Assembly (NCBI GenBank): GCA_030674185.1
Contig: JAPXFY010000013.1
Coordinates: 50,719,067-50,783,066 of the forward strand
From: Monoplex corrugatus
Taxonomy: Eukaryota > Mollusca > Gastropoda > Littorinimorpha > Ranellidae
DNA: 64,000 bases
Direction: 5' to 3'
Of the stretch, positions 22,500-34,179 are shown piece after piece. How positions within the stretch are numbered: the stretch's first letter is position 1; every line of letters starts with the position of its first letter. The position numbers were made by a program, and so were the translations under genes. The notes beneath the pieces were generated by a model. That model did not search any database. It saw nothing but the letters and a program-made list of their open reading frames with translations, and was not told the DNA's origin.

Positions 22500-22780
22500 T
22501 TACTTTCCCATCCATCACGACTGGTTGATATGGACTGATGTGCCTTCCCATCTCATCAAGACTGATTGTCCTAATTGATCTGCTTTTCCCATCTCATCAA
22601 GACTGATTGATCTAGAACTGCTGTGCTTTCCCATCTCATCAAGACTGATTGATCTGGACTGCTGTGCTTTCCCATCTCATCAAGACTGATTGATCTGGAC
22701 TGCTGTGGTTTCCCATCTCATCAAGACTGATTGATCTGGACTGCTGTGCTTTCCCATCTCATCAAGACTGATTGTTCTGT
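22500..22780. repeat. 41-bp tandem array, about 6 units
   Basis: Units contain CCCATCTCATCAAGACTGAT and TGATCTGGACTGCTGTGCTT. The period is 41 bp (22621 to 22662). Outer units are shorter and more diverged. Confidence 0.9.
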
Positions 22781-23110
22781 TCTGTGCCCCAAACAGTATT
22801 GCAGTCGGTGATTGTTATACTCGTGCTGACTAATATACTTTCTGTGATCATCGTATTTTTTGCGTCTTAATTTAAAACGGCTGTTGTTGCTGATGTTGCT
22901 GTCTTACGTTTTGTGGTAAACGTTTAAATTAAGGCTTATACTGTTTGCAGTCTGCCGTTTTTCTTCAGCATGGAATTGGGTAAATATCTGTTTCTTTTAC
23001 TTTTTATTTTATCCTCTGCCCCCCCCCCCCCCCCCCCCCCCCTCTCTGTGTTTTTGTTTTAAAACTAAACGCATTGGATTGATTTTGCGGTGTATTTCTG
23101 TTACCGTGAG
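22781..23110. other. No gene seen; poly-C run at 23019-23042
   Basis: AT-rich with a ~24-bp C homopolymer. Nothing else recognised. Confidence 0.5.
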
Positions 23111-23111
23111 A

Positions 23112-23140
23112 AGAGTCTCTCTCTCTCTTCTCTCTCTCCC

Positions 23141-23178
<38 letters not shown>

Positions 23179-23333
23179 TTCTGTGTCTCTGTCTCTCTGT
23201 TTATATTTATCTCCCTCTCTCTCTCTCTCTCTCTGTTTATCTATCTCTCACACACACTCACAGACACACACTCTCTCTGTCTGTCTCTCTCTCTCTCTCA
23301 CACACACTCACAACACACACACACACACGCACG

Positions 23334-23408
<75 letters not shown>
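23112..23408. repeat. Compound (CT)n / (CA)n microsatellite
   Basis: CT blocks with TTTAT and TGTCT interruptions followed by about 70 bp of uninterrupted CA. Confidence 0.95.
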
Positions 23409-23410
<2 letters not shown>

Positions 23411-24059
23411 AGTATGATTGCTTGTTTGAAACATGAGCATGTTGAATAGAGAGCAAATAGTTCCTGGTGTGGTAAGCTTGTATCTGCGTTTGTGTGCATG
23501 TATGCATGTGTGTGTATGTGGACACGTATACACATATGTGCTTGTGCATGCATGCATGTGTGTGTATGTGTAAATTCTTTCATGTGTTTTTTTTTATTTC
23601 TCATCATCGGGGGTTTTTTTGTGTGTGTTTTTTTTGTTTTTTTATATGCTTTGCACACATTTTACTGAAATCAAGCAGAAAAAGTGAAATAGGTTTAGTC
23701 ATAAAGCTTTTATTGGGTTTGACATTAGACTCAGATCATCGGCTGTCTGTACGGGTTGACTGAATGTGAAGCAGTCGTGTTCAGCATTGGCTTGGTAGAC
23801 TGTTATCGTGTGCCTCGCTTGACTTAGGTCAGTCGTGTTATCGTACAAGGACTCTCGCTTTCAGGTCGTTTCCCAAGATGGCGTCTCCGCTTTCGGAATA
23901 ATTTCCGCGTGAACTGATGCCGGTGGTGTCAAGTGATGAAGAAGAGCCAAAATGATCGTGGCATAAATTTAAGCCTGCACATAAGTAGGCGCTGGGAAGG
24001 TCTTGGGGTCCTGCCTATCTTACGTTTTTTGTTTTTTGTTTGTTTTGTTTTGTTTCTGG

Positions 24060-24097
<38 letters not shown>

Positions 24098-24564
24098 AAC
24101 CTTATCTTTTTATCAGTCTGTCATTGGAACAATTTACGCCACACTGTAGTGAAATGTATATCTCCATCTGAAATGTTTAACACAAAACAAAACAAAAAAG
24201 ACAGACGGAATTGTATGAAACCACAATCAGCCTCACTACCCTCCTCCCCCATGTATAAACTGACCTCACCAACGTCATATACAAACATATAACAGAAATC
24301 AACCCTTAAACAATAAGACATAACTTCCATCCACATACTCACCAACACAATTTATCGTCTCCAACATCCTAACTCCTCAAATCAAATGCCTCCCCAGATA
24401 CAAAGTAAATAAATAAACAAGCACGCAAACAAAACCACCACACACACGCACACACACACAAAAACAGGAGAAAACAAACATTGAAAGAAAAGAATGAAAA
24501 TACATGAATAGATGAAACAAGAATGAAATAAATAAGAAAAAAAATTAGTAACAAGAACTCTTTT
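23409..24564. other. No gene seen
   Basis: Contains a (TG)n tract at about 24060-24096 and A-rich, T-rich and G-rich low-complexity patches. No credible coding frame. Confidence 0.5.
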
Positions 24565-24964
24565 CAGTATAAATAGTATCCCCCCCCCCCTCCCCCCTGG
24601 AAATTCTTTGCTAGAACTTTCCTCTGTTCTGTCACTCTCTTTGTTTCTGCCTTGTCCCTTTGCTTTCTGACATTTCTTCCTATCATGTTCTGCCTTGCTG
24701 GTCCGATCACATGGATGTGTTCAGTAAAGTCCTACGTATGTTCTCTTAGGATAGATAATTGGGTACCGTACATGTATTAAATGCATTTTTGGCTCTAGGG
24801 AAATGAGATTTGCGAAAGCAATTTTAGGTAATTTAGGCCCGTTTTTATATATGTTTTACTGTCCTTAGTTATGTTTGAATTTGTATTCAGATATGTTTTT
24901 GAAATCCCCTGTGTGATAAATTGGACGAGGCATCTTCCTTGATTATGTGCGCGCATGCATTGAT

Positions 24965-27560
24965 CATCATCATCATCATCATCATCAGGTGCCCTGCCGC
25001 ATGGCGTTGGCGACCATGGACTTCTAACCATCTCTATCTCTCGTTGCCCCCAGCATCTCTCCCACCCTCTTCATCCCCAGCCACTCTGCAAGTCCGTCCA
25101 GTATTCTCTCCCTGGGTCTACCTGGTGCTCTCTTTCCCTCCAGCTTTCCCGTTGTGACCAGGTGCTCCAAATCCCCCTTCCTCATAAAATGGCCTATAAA
25201 TGTTGCTTGTCTTTTCCTAATCTTCCTTATGAGTGATCTATTTGTGTCTGCCTCCATCAAGACTGTCTCGTTTGTTTTCTTTGCTGTCCATGGAACTCTC
25301 AACATTCTTCTGAGAAACCATATCTCGGCTGCCTCGAGCCTGCTCTGGCTTTGCTTGCTGACTTTCCACGCCTCGCATCCGTACAACAGTATTGGTTCTA
25401 TATAACATTCAAGGACTCTCTTTCTGATGTTAATTGATAGGCATTTGTTGGTAAGAATGCTTGTCATCTTCTTGAATGCTGTTTTGGCTTGGCCGATTCT
25501 GCCAGCTATTTCCGATGTGCATCTGCCGTCTGATGAAATGACCGTTCCCAGGTGTTTGAACTTATTAACCTGTGTCAAGGTTGTGCCATTTGCTGTTATT
25601 TTGCAGGAGGGGATTTCATGTCTTTTACTGATCACCATGACTTCAGTCTTCTTGCTGTTTAGTTCCAACCCCTTACCTTTGCTTTCTGTTTCTAGTATAT
25701 TCACAAGGTTTTGTAGGTCCCTTTCATTTTCTGCAATTAGCACGGTGTCATCTGCGTACCGAATGTTGTTTATCATTTTCCCTCCAACCTTTAATCCAGG
25801 GTCTTCTTCTAGGTTTCTCATGATGTTTTCGCTGTACAGTGAAAACAGATCTGGTGACAAAACACAACCCTGTCTGACTCCTCTTTTGATGTTTTGAAAA
25901 GAGCTTATATTGTTTTCTATTCTCATTGCAGCTGTTTGTTCCCAGTACATATTCCTGATTATTCGTAGATCTTTTCCATCGACATTGAGTCTCTCCAGTT
26001 GGTTGATCAACTCATCATGTCGTACCCGATCGAAAGCCTTGGTATAGTCAACAAAGCATAAATACAAATCCTTATTCATCTCAATTGACCTCTCTATGAT
26101 AGTTCTTAGGATGTATATGGCATTAATAGTTCCTTTTCCCTCCACAAATCCACACTGTTGTTCTGCTATTTCTCTTTTGATTCTATTCCTTGTCCTCATC
26201 ATGATTAATCTTAACAGGATTTTTGTTACATGACTCATCAAACTGATTGTGCGATGGAGTTCGCATTCTATAGCCCCTGTCTTCTTTGGAAGTGCAATAA
26301 AAATTGATTTTGACATGTCTTTGGGGGTTTTTCCAGTGTCATAAATTTCATTTAGGAGGACTGTTGATTTTTTCTATGCCAAATTCCTCCAGGGCTTCAA
26401 TCATCTCTGTAGTAATGTTGTCTGGTCCTGGGGCTTTTCCTGGTTTCATCTTTTTCAGTGCTGCTCTAACTTCATCTTTCATTATGGGTGGTCCTTCAAA
26501 GTTCTTTTTTATAATGTGTTCTTCGTTTCTGTCATCCTCAAAAAGGTCTTTAATGTACTCTCCCCATCTGTCTAATATTTTGTCTTTTTCCATGATAAGC
26601 GTGCCATCTTTCGATTTTAAGCAACCAGTTGATGTGCATGTATTTTTCTTGTGGACAATTTCTTCAATTCGTCTGTACATACCCTGAGGATCCATTTTGT
26701 GTCGTTCTTCTATCTCTTTGCATTTTGTGTTCAGCCAAGCTTCCTTAGCTTCATTGCACCTATATCTGATTTCTTTGTTTATCTTCCTGTATATCTCCTC
26801 GTTTCTCTTTGCCTTCCTCCTTTCTCCATCAGGTTCAAAATTTCATTAGTCATCCAACTCTTTTTTGCTTTTCTATTTGCCTTAGGGATTTCTTCACAAG
26901 CTTCATTTATAGAACTTCTCAATTTTTGTCCATTGTTCCTCACTGTCACCAACGTCTTCCAGAGCACTGAATTTGTTCTGAACATGTACATTAAACTTTT
27001 GACATATCATTTCATCTGACTTTAAGAGTCCAAGGTTTAGTTTGATGTTGCTTTTGGTCTGTTTCCTTTTCCTCAATTTCAGCCTAAACCTTCCCACTAC
27101 TGGATTGTTGTCACTGTTGCAGTCTGCGCCTGATAGTGTTTTTGCTGACAGTAAAGAATTTCTAAATCTTTTGTTGATCAGGATGTAGTCAATTTGATTT
27201 TTGGTATTATCTCCTGGACTCATCCAAGTCCATTTTCTTCTGTTAGGCTGCTCAAACCAGGTGTTTCCTACTATGAACTCATTCATCTGTGCCCATTCTA
27301 CAAGCTCCCCCCTCTTTCATTTTGTGTACCAAGGCCATGAGGTCCAACTATATCCTCCACCCTATCCTGTCCCACTTTAGCATTAAAATCTCCTATTATG
27401 ACTGTAACTTCTTGTGATTTACATTGGACCTTGGCCATCTCTAAAACTTTGTAGAAGTTGTCGATGTCTTCCTGAGTACTTGCGGATGTTGGTGCATACA
27501 CCTGTATGATGTTGATATCAAAAGGTTTGCCTCCAAATTTGACCAGTAAAACTCTGTCGG
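24965..27560 (-). mobile_element. RTE-type LINE, 5'-truncated, TSD-flanked (copy C)
   Basis: A 2,596-bp insertion flanked by the 6-bp duplication ATTGAT (24959-24964 and 27561-27566). It copies itself through an RNA intermediate using its own endonuclease and reverse transcriptase. The plus-strand (CATCAT)n at 24965-24988 is its 3' (ATG/TGA)n tail, joined directly to the stop codon. The 5' truncation removes the N-terminal endonuclease. It is the youngest-looking RTE copy in the window together with copy B. Confidence 0.9.
24987..27560 (-). pseudogene. RTE endonuclease/reverse transcriptase, truncated and frameshifted
   Basis: N-terminal side: partial APE endonuclease (IIQVYAPTSAS, VIIGDFNAKVG, NQIDYILI, ADCNSDNNPV), lacking the first catalytic motifs. 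Next comes a linker with PGKAPGPDNITTEMIEALEE, then the reverse transcriptase: MSKSIFIALPKKTGAIECE, QCGFVEGKGT, FVDYTKAFDRV, GVRQGCVLSPDLF and the catalytic RYADDTVLI. The C-terminal part (LLYGCEAW, RRMLRVPWTAKK, KRQATFIGHFMRKGDLEHL, KRAPGRPR) ends with MRQGT then stop. Compared with copy B there are one-base indels near 26364, 26820, 26935 and 27305, so no full-length protein is possible. The RT frame itself (25024-26316) is open for 430 codons. Confidence 0.9.
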
Positions 27561-27724
27561 ATTGATATATGTACTTAATTTTCTTTTCCTTTTTTTTTTT
27601 CCTGTTGCTGTATTGTGTATGTTTTGAAACGGTTAAACCCCGGATATGGCTCTGCATAGTCGAATGGGCTTTAAACAAAAATAACGGGAACAGAAAACTG
27701 CGAGTCAACTACAGATACATTGTT

Positions 27725-27739
27725 AATTGAGAGAGAGAG

Positions 27740-27777
<38 letters not shown>

Positions 27778-27950
27778 TGTGTGTGTGTGTACATGTATTT
27801 TTCTCTATCTCCCCACTCCTCCCCCTTCTCATTCTCCCTCTCTCTCTCTCTCTCCCTCCCCCCTTCTCTCTCTCTCTCTCTCAGGGTGTACGTAAGAGAG
27901 AGAGTATCGTATAGTATCGTGTATCTCTCTCTCTCTCTCTGTATGTATGT
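27725..27950. repeat. GA / TG / CT microsatellites
   Basis: Short GA tract, TG tract with TCTG interruption, then CT blocks. Confidence 0.9.
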
Positions 27951-28079
27951 ATGTATGATGTGTGTGTGCCTGCCTGTGGGGCAGGGGAGGGAAGAATGTT
28001 TGCCTTTGACATCATAGTTGATGTAACCGTGCTGAGTGCCTGAGGTACTCCGTTGGTGTAAGGTCGTGTGTTGTATATT

Positions 28080-28128
28080 TGTCTTGCTCTCTCTGTCTCT
28101 GTCTCTGTCTCTTCTCTCTCTTTCTCTC

Positions 28129-28214
<86 letters not shown>

Positions 28215-28215
28215 C
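28080..28215. repeat. (CT)n microsatellite
   Basis: CT-rich tract with TTTCTC variants, nearly pure from 28150 to 28212. Confidence 0.95.
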
Positions 28216-28289
28216 TCTCAGTGGGCGCGGACGTGTTTGTTGTTTGTGCGTGTTTGAAATGGGGAGGGGTGGGGAGAAAACAGGACCGA

Positions 28290-28465
28290 TGAAACACTAA
28301 TCTGACACCACCAGAATGATGATGGAAGCATTAAGATGGGCAGCGGACAGTTTTATTTTTTAATGTTACAGAATGGGATTGAGCTCAAGACATGAGATTG
28401 AATGCGGGGCTCTATCAATAGAGCCAGTGAAAACTGTGGCCTGCCTGTGGGTCGAACCCACTCTC
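28290..28465 (-). mobile_element. Second SINE family, fragment
   Basis: Plus-strand CTGACACCACCAGAA, ATTAAGATGGG and a B-box-like complement GGTCGAACCCAC (28450-28461) match the arrangement in the SINE at 33545-33775. The 3' portion is missing here. Confidence 0.5.
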
Positions 28466-29089
28466 TGTACAAGTTGAACAGTTTGCTATTTTCGGGCCTC
28501 TCTTGGACGTCCACGTCGGTACTCTATCTTTCAAGTCCACTCTATCTCTCAAGTCGGTTTTTCCTCATTTGAAACTGTCAGTGCAACGGCCAGCTGTCCT
28601 AACTAACGCGCAGTTGTCACTTTACGTAACTGTGAAACCGGCACGAATGTTGATAGGATCGTGTCCAAGTTTGCACTTGTGAAGAGATAGCATCTGAGCT
28701 TGCTCTGTGTTACGATCTAGGTTTTTAACACGCATAGTTAATTACATCACATTTTTACAATGGTGGCATACAGTTGTACTAGATGTCATAATTTTTGTGC
28801 GCATTAAAAGCGCAAACGCTGTTTGTTATCTCAACATATGTAAAAGTTTTTTGTTTGTTTTGTTTTTGTTTTTTGTTGTGTTTTTTGTTTTTGTTTTTGT
28901 TGTTTTTTTGTTTTTTTTTACTGTGAACAGTTCAAAAAGGTAGCTTAACTGACAAGACTTTTGGATCGGCCTTGGGGTTTTGCAGGAATGAGCCATTCTT
29001 CTCTATTCATTAAGCACTGGGCAAACAAAGAGGGTTTCTTCTTTTGCTGTACTTCAACACAGACAGCTTAACGCTACTAACATTTTTTT
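28466..29089. other. No gene seen; (TTTTG)n-rich patch
   Basis: T/G-rich low complexity at about 28845-28920. Otherwise no recognised element. Confidence 0.5.
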
Positions 29090-30417
29090 TAACAATACTA
29101 AATGTGCAGACTGCAACAGTGACCACACAGTATTGTAATGGGAAGATTTAGGCTGAAAACAAAGTGAAGAAAAACCAAAAATAACTACAAACTAAATCTT
29201 GGACTCTTGAAGGACAGATGAATCGACTCGTACAAAATTTAAGGTATATGTTCAAAACAAATTCCGTGCTCTGAACGACGTTAGAGACAGTGACGAACAA
29301 TGGACGAAGTTGAGAAACTCGATAAACGAAGCTTGGAAGAAATTCCTAGAGTCGAAAGAAAAGCAAAGAAGAACTGGACGACAACAGAAATTTTAGGATT
29401 GATGGAAGAACGGTGGAGGGTAAAAGGAAAAGAAGAGAAATACAAAAAGATATATAAGGAAATTAGGATTATGTGCAGTGAAACTAAGGAAGCTTGGCTA
29501 GAAAGAAAGTGCAAAGAAATAGAGAACCGACTCAAAACAGATCCTAGGTTTATGTACAGAAACATTGAAGAAATTACCCACAGGATAAAGACATACACAT
29601 TAACTAGTTGCTTAAAATCTAAAGATGGTACGATTATTACGGAAAAAGACAAAATATTAGATAGATAGGCACAGTACATTATAGACCTTTTTGACGATAA
29701 CAGAAAGGAAGAACACATCATAAGGCAGAACGTTGAAGTACCACCCATAATGAAATATGAAATTGGAGCAGCGTTAAAAATGATGAAACCGGGAAAAGCT
29801 CCAGGACCAGATAATATTACTACAGAAATAATTGAGGCTCTAGATGAATTTGGTATTGAAAAAATAACAGTCCTCTTAAATGAAATTTATTATACTGGAA
29901 AAAATCCCTAAAGATATGTCAAAATCAATTTTCATTGCACTTCCAAAGAAAACAGGGGCTATAGAATGCGAATTCCATCGCACAGTCAGCTTGATGAGTC
30001 ATGTAACAAAGATTATATTTAGAATAATCATGACAAGAACAAGGAATAGAATCAGAAGAGAAATAGCAGAAGAACAGTGTGGATTTGTCGAAAGGAAAGG
30101 AACTGTTACTGCCATATATATCCTACGAACTCTCATAGAAAGATCCATTCAATTGAATAATGATTTATGTTTTGTTGATTACACCAAGGCTTTTGATCGA
30201 TAAGACACGAAGAATTGACAACAAACTCGAAGGGCTTAGTGCGGATGGAAAGGCTGTAAGAACAATAAGGAATGTGTACTAGGAACAAAAAGCAACAATG
30301 AGAGTAAAAAATGATATAAGCTCTTTCCAAAATATCAAAAGAGGGGTTAGGCAGGGACTGTTCTGTCACCAGATTTGTTTTCACTTTACAGCGAAACAAC
30401 TATGAGAAACCTAGAAA
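29090..30417 (+). pseudogene. RTE polyprotein fragment, copy A piece 1
   Basis: Shows the endonuclease end, the linker (EIPRVERKAKKNWTTTEIL, GRLKTDP-like region, SCLKSKDGTIITEKD), MKPGKAPGPDNITTE in nucleotides 29784-29830, then KDMSKSIFIALPKKTGAIEC, EEQCGFVERKGT and FVDYTKAFDR before a stop near 30203. Several in-frame stops and frameshifts. It ends at the I-LINE insertion point. Confidence 0.85.
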
Positions 30418-30685
30418 GAAAGTAACATATTACCGCTTACAGATCAACGTGAATTAGCGGTGACAAAGTATGTTATTAGAGCTCTGGCCGTAAAGAACTC
30501 AGTTAAGGATGAATTACTGTACACCTCGGAAACTGACTATCCTCAGAAAGCTCGAAAGGTGCATACTCTTCAACCTGTACGAAATTTTGCAGAAGTTCTC
30601 CTGAGCAAAAACAAGATTGATATAAATAACATTCCAGTAATGCCTCTTATTCCATCCATACCTTCCTGGGAACTTGAAAAAGCTA
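30418..30685 (+). pseudogene. I-type LINE ORF2, post-RT segment
   Basis: Reads ESNILPLTDQRELAVTKYVI and continues to SIPSWELEKANFD without a stop. This is the connection region that follows the reverse transcriptase in LINE ORF2 proteins. At 30686 the frame enters the duplicated target site; the frame is continuous with DYINLNKTEE at 40830 when the inserted RTE copy is left out. Confidence 0.75.
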
Positions 30686-30695
30686 ACTTTGACAT
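30686..30695. repeat. Target-site duplication of RTE copy B (left)
   Basis: ACTTTGACAT here equals 40820-40829. The 10-bp duplication brackets RTE copy B within the I-type LINE. Confidence 0.9.
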
Positions 30696-30699
30696 CATC

Positions 30700-31127
30700 A
30701 TCATCATCATCAGGTGCCCTGCCGCATGGCGTTGGCGACCATGGACTTCCAACCATATCTATCTCTCGTTGCCCCCAGCATCTCCCCCACCCTCTTCATC
30801 CCCAGCCACTCTGCAAGTCCGTCCAGCATTCTCTCCCTGGGTCTACCTGGTGCTCTCTTTCCCTCCAGCTTTCCTGTTGTGACCAGGTGCTCCAAATCCC
30901 CCTTCCTCATAAAATGGCCTATAAATGTTGCTTGTTTTTTCCTAATCTTCCTTATGAGTGATCTACTTGTGTCTGCCTCCATCAAGACTGTCTCGTTTGT
31001 TTTCTTTGCTGTCCATGGAACTCTCAACATTCTTCTGAGAAAGCATATCTCGGCTGCCTTGATCCTGCTCTGGCTTTGCTTGCTGACTGTCCGTGCCTCG
31101 CATCCGTACAACAGTATTGGTTCTATA
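30700..31127 (-). pseudogene. RTE reverse transcriptase C terminus, copy B 3' piece
   Basis: Encodes MYGCEARTVSKQSQSR, RRMLRVPWTAKKTNETV, KKQATFIGHFMRKGDLEHL and KRAPGRPRERML, ending MRQGT with the stop merged into the (TGA)n tail. Near identical to copy C. It is interrupted upstream by the TG...CA insertion at 31128. Confidence 0.85.
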
Positions 31128-31828
31128 TGTGATAGGTCGTGGTTAAGGGGGGGTAAGTGAGGGTGATGAATCGCAGCGCCAGGTGAGATGGTGCAAGTTG
31201 GTTAAGGGGTTAAGGGTGATGATGATATTTGCTGTGGTGGTCGTTTGAATCCAGAGCAGAAAGGGAAGTCTCTCAATCAAAACACAAGTCCTCGTTTTGC
31301 TACTTGACTCTTTATTATTGAGAAAAGAAGACGAGGAAGGAGACAGGTAAGAAGACGTCAAAGAAGACGCCAAAGAAGACAGTGCCTGTAAGACACAAAA
31401 TAGGTTTCATAAATACAATGACAAAGTACACATTTTGTGAAATACCAATGTCAATGTACAAGAGTGAACCACTACATTCTAACAGAAGATGTCTACATTT
31501 ACAAACAAAAGCACTAGCATTTGTAAACATGCAACAAATAATTGATAACAAAATGTTGTGTAAAGAACTACTACATTATACCAAAATATGTGGTGTCGAT
31601 ATTTACATTGTAAAGCACTAGCACTTGTAAACATGGAACAATTAATTGATGACAAAACATTGAGTAACCCTTTGATAAGTTGAGGGTAAACTACCATACT
31701 GCTTGTTCGATAGCCTTAGCATAGAGTAGACTTTCAATAATGTACTGGCAAAATAATGCACAGTCATATTAAGCTGTTCGGCCGCCATAGGCTGAGTTAG
31801 TTGTAACATAACATCTGAGTGGGCAGCT

Positions 31829-32585
31829 ATTGGACAGTTAATATTCTGTAGTGATGACAGACATAGTATTTGACTATGTGAACTGTCATCACAAACATTG
31901 GGTCTACCTTATCAAATAGCAGTGAACACACTTGAGTCATCCATTAAATATTTGCTCCATGTAGTTATGTGTAATTCTATGTCTAGTGCTAGAGATAGTG
32001 ATGACAAAATAGCATAGCATATTACTAGTTAAGCTATGTCATCAAAGCAACATTCTATATTAATAATGATTAGCAGTGGTGCTGAGCAGACAAGGGATAC
32101 AACAATTGGATCAATTCACTGAGCACATGTTTCATCAACTACCATTATGTACACACATACAACATTATCAAGTATAAAATAGTGCACAATAATGCATTGC
32201 ATCTTGGTAGCTTTCAGACAGTTAATATTCAATGGTGATGACATAGTAGGCCTATTTGACAATGAGAACTATGTCATCACAAACAGCACCGAATCAAATA
32301 GCAGTCAGCAGTGTTGAGAGAACAACACACTTGAGTAATCTATTACCCATTATCTCTATGTGATTAAGTATAATTCTAGATCAAGTGCTAGAGACAATGA
32401 TAACAAAATAGTATAGCATATTACTATTAAACCATGTCATCAAATCAGTGGTGCTGATCAGCTAAGGGATACACTAAACAGATCAATTAGCTGAGCACGT
32501 GTTTCATCAGTCATCATGTCAGTATGTAAAAATACAACCTTGTCAAGTATAAAATACTCTTCCTCTGCACAACAATGCCTTGTAT
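31829..32585. repeat. Two-unit direct repeat, period about 386 bp
   Basis: GACAGTTAATATTC begins units at about 31831 and 32217. Both units then carry a GATGACA...TGTCATCACAAACA inverted repeat, CTAGAG.CAATGATAACAAAATAG-type blocks, and GTTTCATCA. Identity is roughly 80%. No coding potential. Confidence 0.7.
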
Positions 32586-32689
32586 TTTGGCTTTTGGCAG
32601 AATATGGTTGTCCATAGTCCTACAATAGCCACATGAAAATAGGGGCTAAATCTATAGTGGTTATTACATTTAAACCTCAGTCCCATCTT

Positions 32690-33225
32690 TACAAGGGGGC
32701 TGCCCAGTTTGTCACAGCCAGTTGTCACAGCCAGTTTGTCACAGTGGGTAGACTACTTGCTACCTCCATGCTACCCTACCCTATCTTCGGCCTGCACCAA
32801 GTGTAGGCTTGGGCGGGTTCGAAACCGGGTTCGAATTGGTGGTGTACAGATAGTCCCTCTAAAATGTCAGTTCAGCTTGTGTTGTTCAAAATTTCTTCCT
32901 TTTTGTATGCAAATCAAAGCAAATTACTCTGTAAAAATTTCAACAATTACAATGAATGTTCTTTGGTTAAAAACAATTGAAAAATAAAATTCTATTCATA
33001 CAATCAATCAATCATTCATTTACTGTTTTTGAGAGTGTCAGTGATAACTTCCATCATGCAGGGCACAGTCGAGGGTGGGCGCAAGCGAGGACGACAAAGA
33101 AAGAGCTGGTTCGACAACATCAAAGAGTGGACGGACATGACCCAGACCCTGCCAGACCTCTTGGTGCAGGCCGAAGATAGAGTGACAAACTGGGCCTGTG
33201 ACAAACTGGGCCTGTGACAAACTGG
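32690..33225. repeat. Inverted pair of LINE 3' ends with TGTGACAAACTGG tails
   Basis: Plus strand 33045-33225 encodes a LINE C-terminal motif (GGRKRGRQRKSWFDNIKEWT, then LLVQAEDRVTNWACDKLGL) and ends in tandem TGTGACAAACTGG units. The minus strand of 32690-32815 carries the last part of the same sequence (CTTGGTGCAGGCCGAAGATAG) and the same tail. Two 3' ends thus lie head to head in inverted orientation about 300 bp apart. Confidence 0.75.
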
Positions 33226-33544
33226 CATGCTTCCCTTTACAATGGTGGCCGCCACGCTAAGTGCTACAGATCTTGTGAGATAGCACATCGTTTAGATCAA
33301 AACGTACTTTCTCGCTGTGTGAATTCTGCAAATCTAACGCGGTACTCAATAGACTCGAGCTAGAATCTAAAGAAATAAGAGACATTAAAGTCCCTAAGCT
33401 TACTGCAAATGACAATGAATAATAAAGTGATAAAAATCCAGAACTTACTACAGTAACGCCGTGAAGATGATCACCTGCTGTGAGATCAAGAGTGGTGGCA
33501 GGAAAGGGCACCTCTGGTAATACTGAGAGTGGCGGTGGAAAAGC

Positions 33545-33775
33545 ACACGCTATTGATTGATTGATTGATTTGATTCAGTTTTACGTCAGCACCCACCTCA
33601 GGTGATATGGCCGACGGGGATAACCATCCCAGGAAAATGGGGGCAATGGGGGACTTATCTAATCCTATACTGACACCACCAGAACAACAATGATGCTAAG
33701 ATGGGACAGTGAGAAGGCCAGATTTAATGTAGCGCACCCCGGGATTCGAACCCACAACCTATGATGCGCCTTGTT
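33545..33775 (-). mobile_element. tRNA-derived SINE of the second family with (ATCA)n tail
   Basis: On the minus strand, a B box TGGGTTCGAATCCC (complement of 33741-33754) is followed by a body with CTTAGCATC, TTCTGGTGGTGTCAG and CCATATCACCTGAGGTGGGTG, and ends in an (ATCA)n tail at 33545-33562. It shares several blocks with 28290-28465. Confidence 0.65.
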
Positions 33776-34138
33776 AATTTGTACTCTGGGAACGGAGCAT
33801 GATGGTCATATTTTCAAATCTCAAACCTTTCAGATGGCAAGGTCTGATTGGTTGTTCTCACCAAATTAATCAATCAACCAGATGCCAAGGTCTGATTGGT
33901 TGTTCTCACCTAATTAATAAGTCAACACTTAGTGTGTAGTTTTAACGCAGCGCGTCAGTACACACAAGTGAAACGCTGGTCATTGTCCGGCAGTTTCGCG
34001 AGTGGGTATATCCTCGCTATCGAGCCACAAATACCTAAGGCGGTTGAGACAGACGCGCCCTGCGGTCATTGTCTGAGTGTTCCCGCCGGCAATTACACGG
34101 CGATTGTTCTATAATGCTGAGGCTGCATACATTAACGA
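33776..34138. other. No gene; local direct repeat with ATTGG boxes
   Basis: CAAGGTCTGATTGGTTGTTCTCACC is repeated at about 33839 and 33888 (about 49-bp spacing), bringing repeated ATTGG/CCAAT motifs. It may belong to the regulatory part of the LTR-like insertion. No coding frame. Confidence 0.4.
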
Positions 34139-34146
34139 CTGTCCCC
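34139..34146. repeat. P-element target-site duplication (left)
   Basis: CTGTCCCC here equals 38423-38430. An 8-bp duplication is diagnostic of P-type transposons. Confidence 0.9.
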
Positions 34147-34178
34147 CACAGAACACTAAAACAACAGAAGGGACAAGC
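34147..34178 (+). repeat. P-element terminal inverted repeat (left)
   Basis: Begins CACAGAACACTAAAACAA and ends CAGAAGGGACAAGC. Pairs with 38391-38422. Confidence 0.88.
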
Positions 34179-34179
34179 C

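Larger units (their letters stand above)
24565..27690 (+). repeat. Dispersed repeat R1, split by an RTE insertion
   Basis: The left part (24565-24964) starts TTTTCAGTATAAATAGTATC and ends GCGCATGCATTGAT. The right part (27561-27684) resumes ATTGATATATGTACTTAATT and ends GGGCTTTAAACAAAAATAA. The uninterrupted R1 copy at 5214-5505 reads straight through this point (GCATTGATATGTGTACTT). The LINE between is therefore a later insertion with TSD ATTGAT. Confidence 0.85.
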
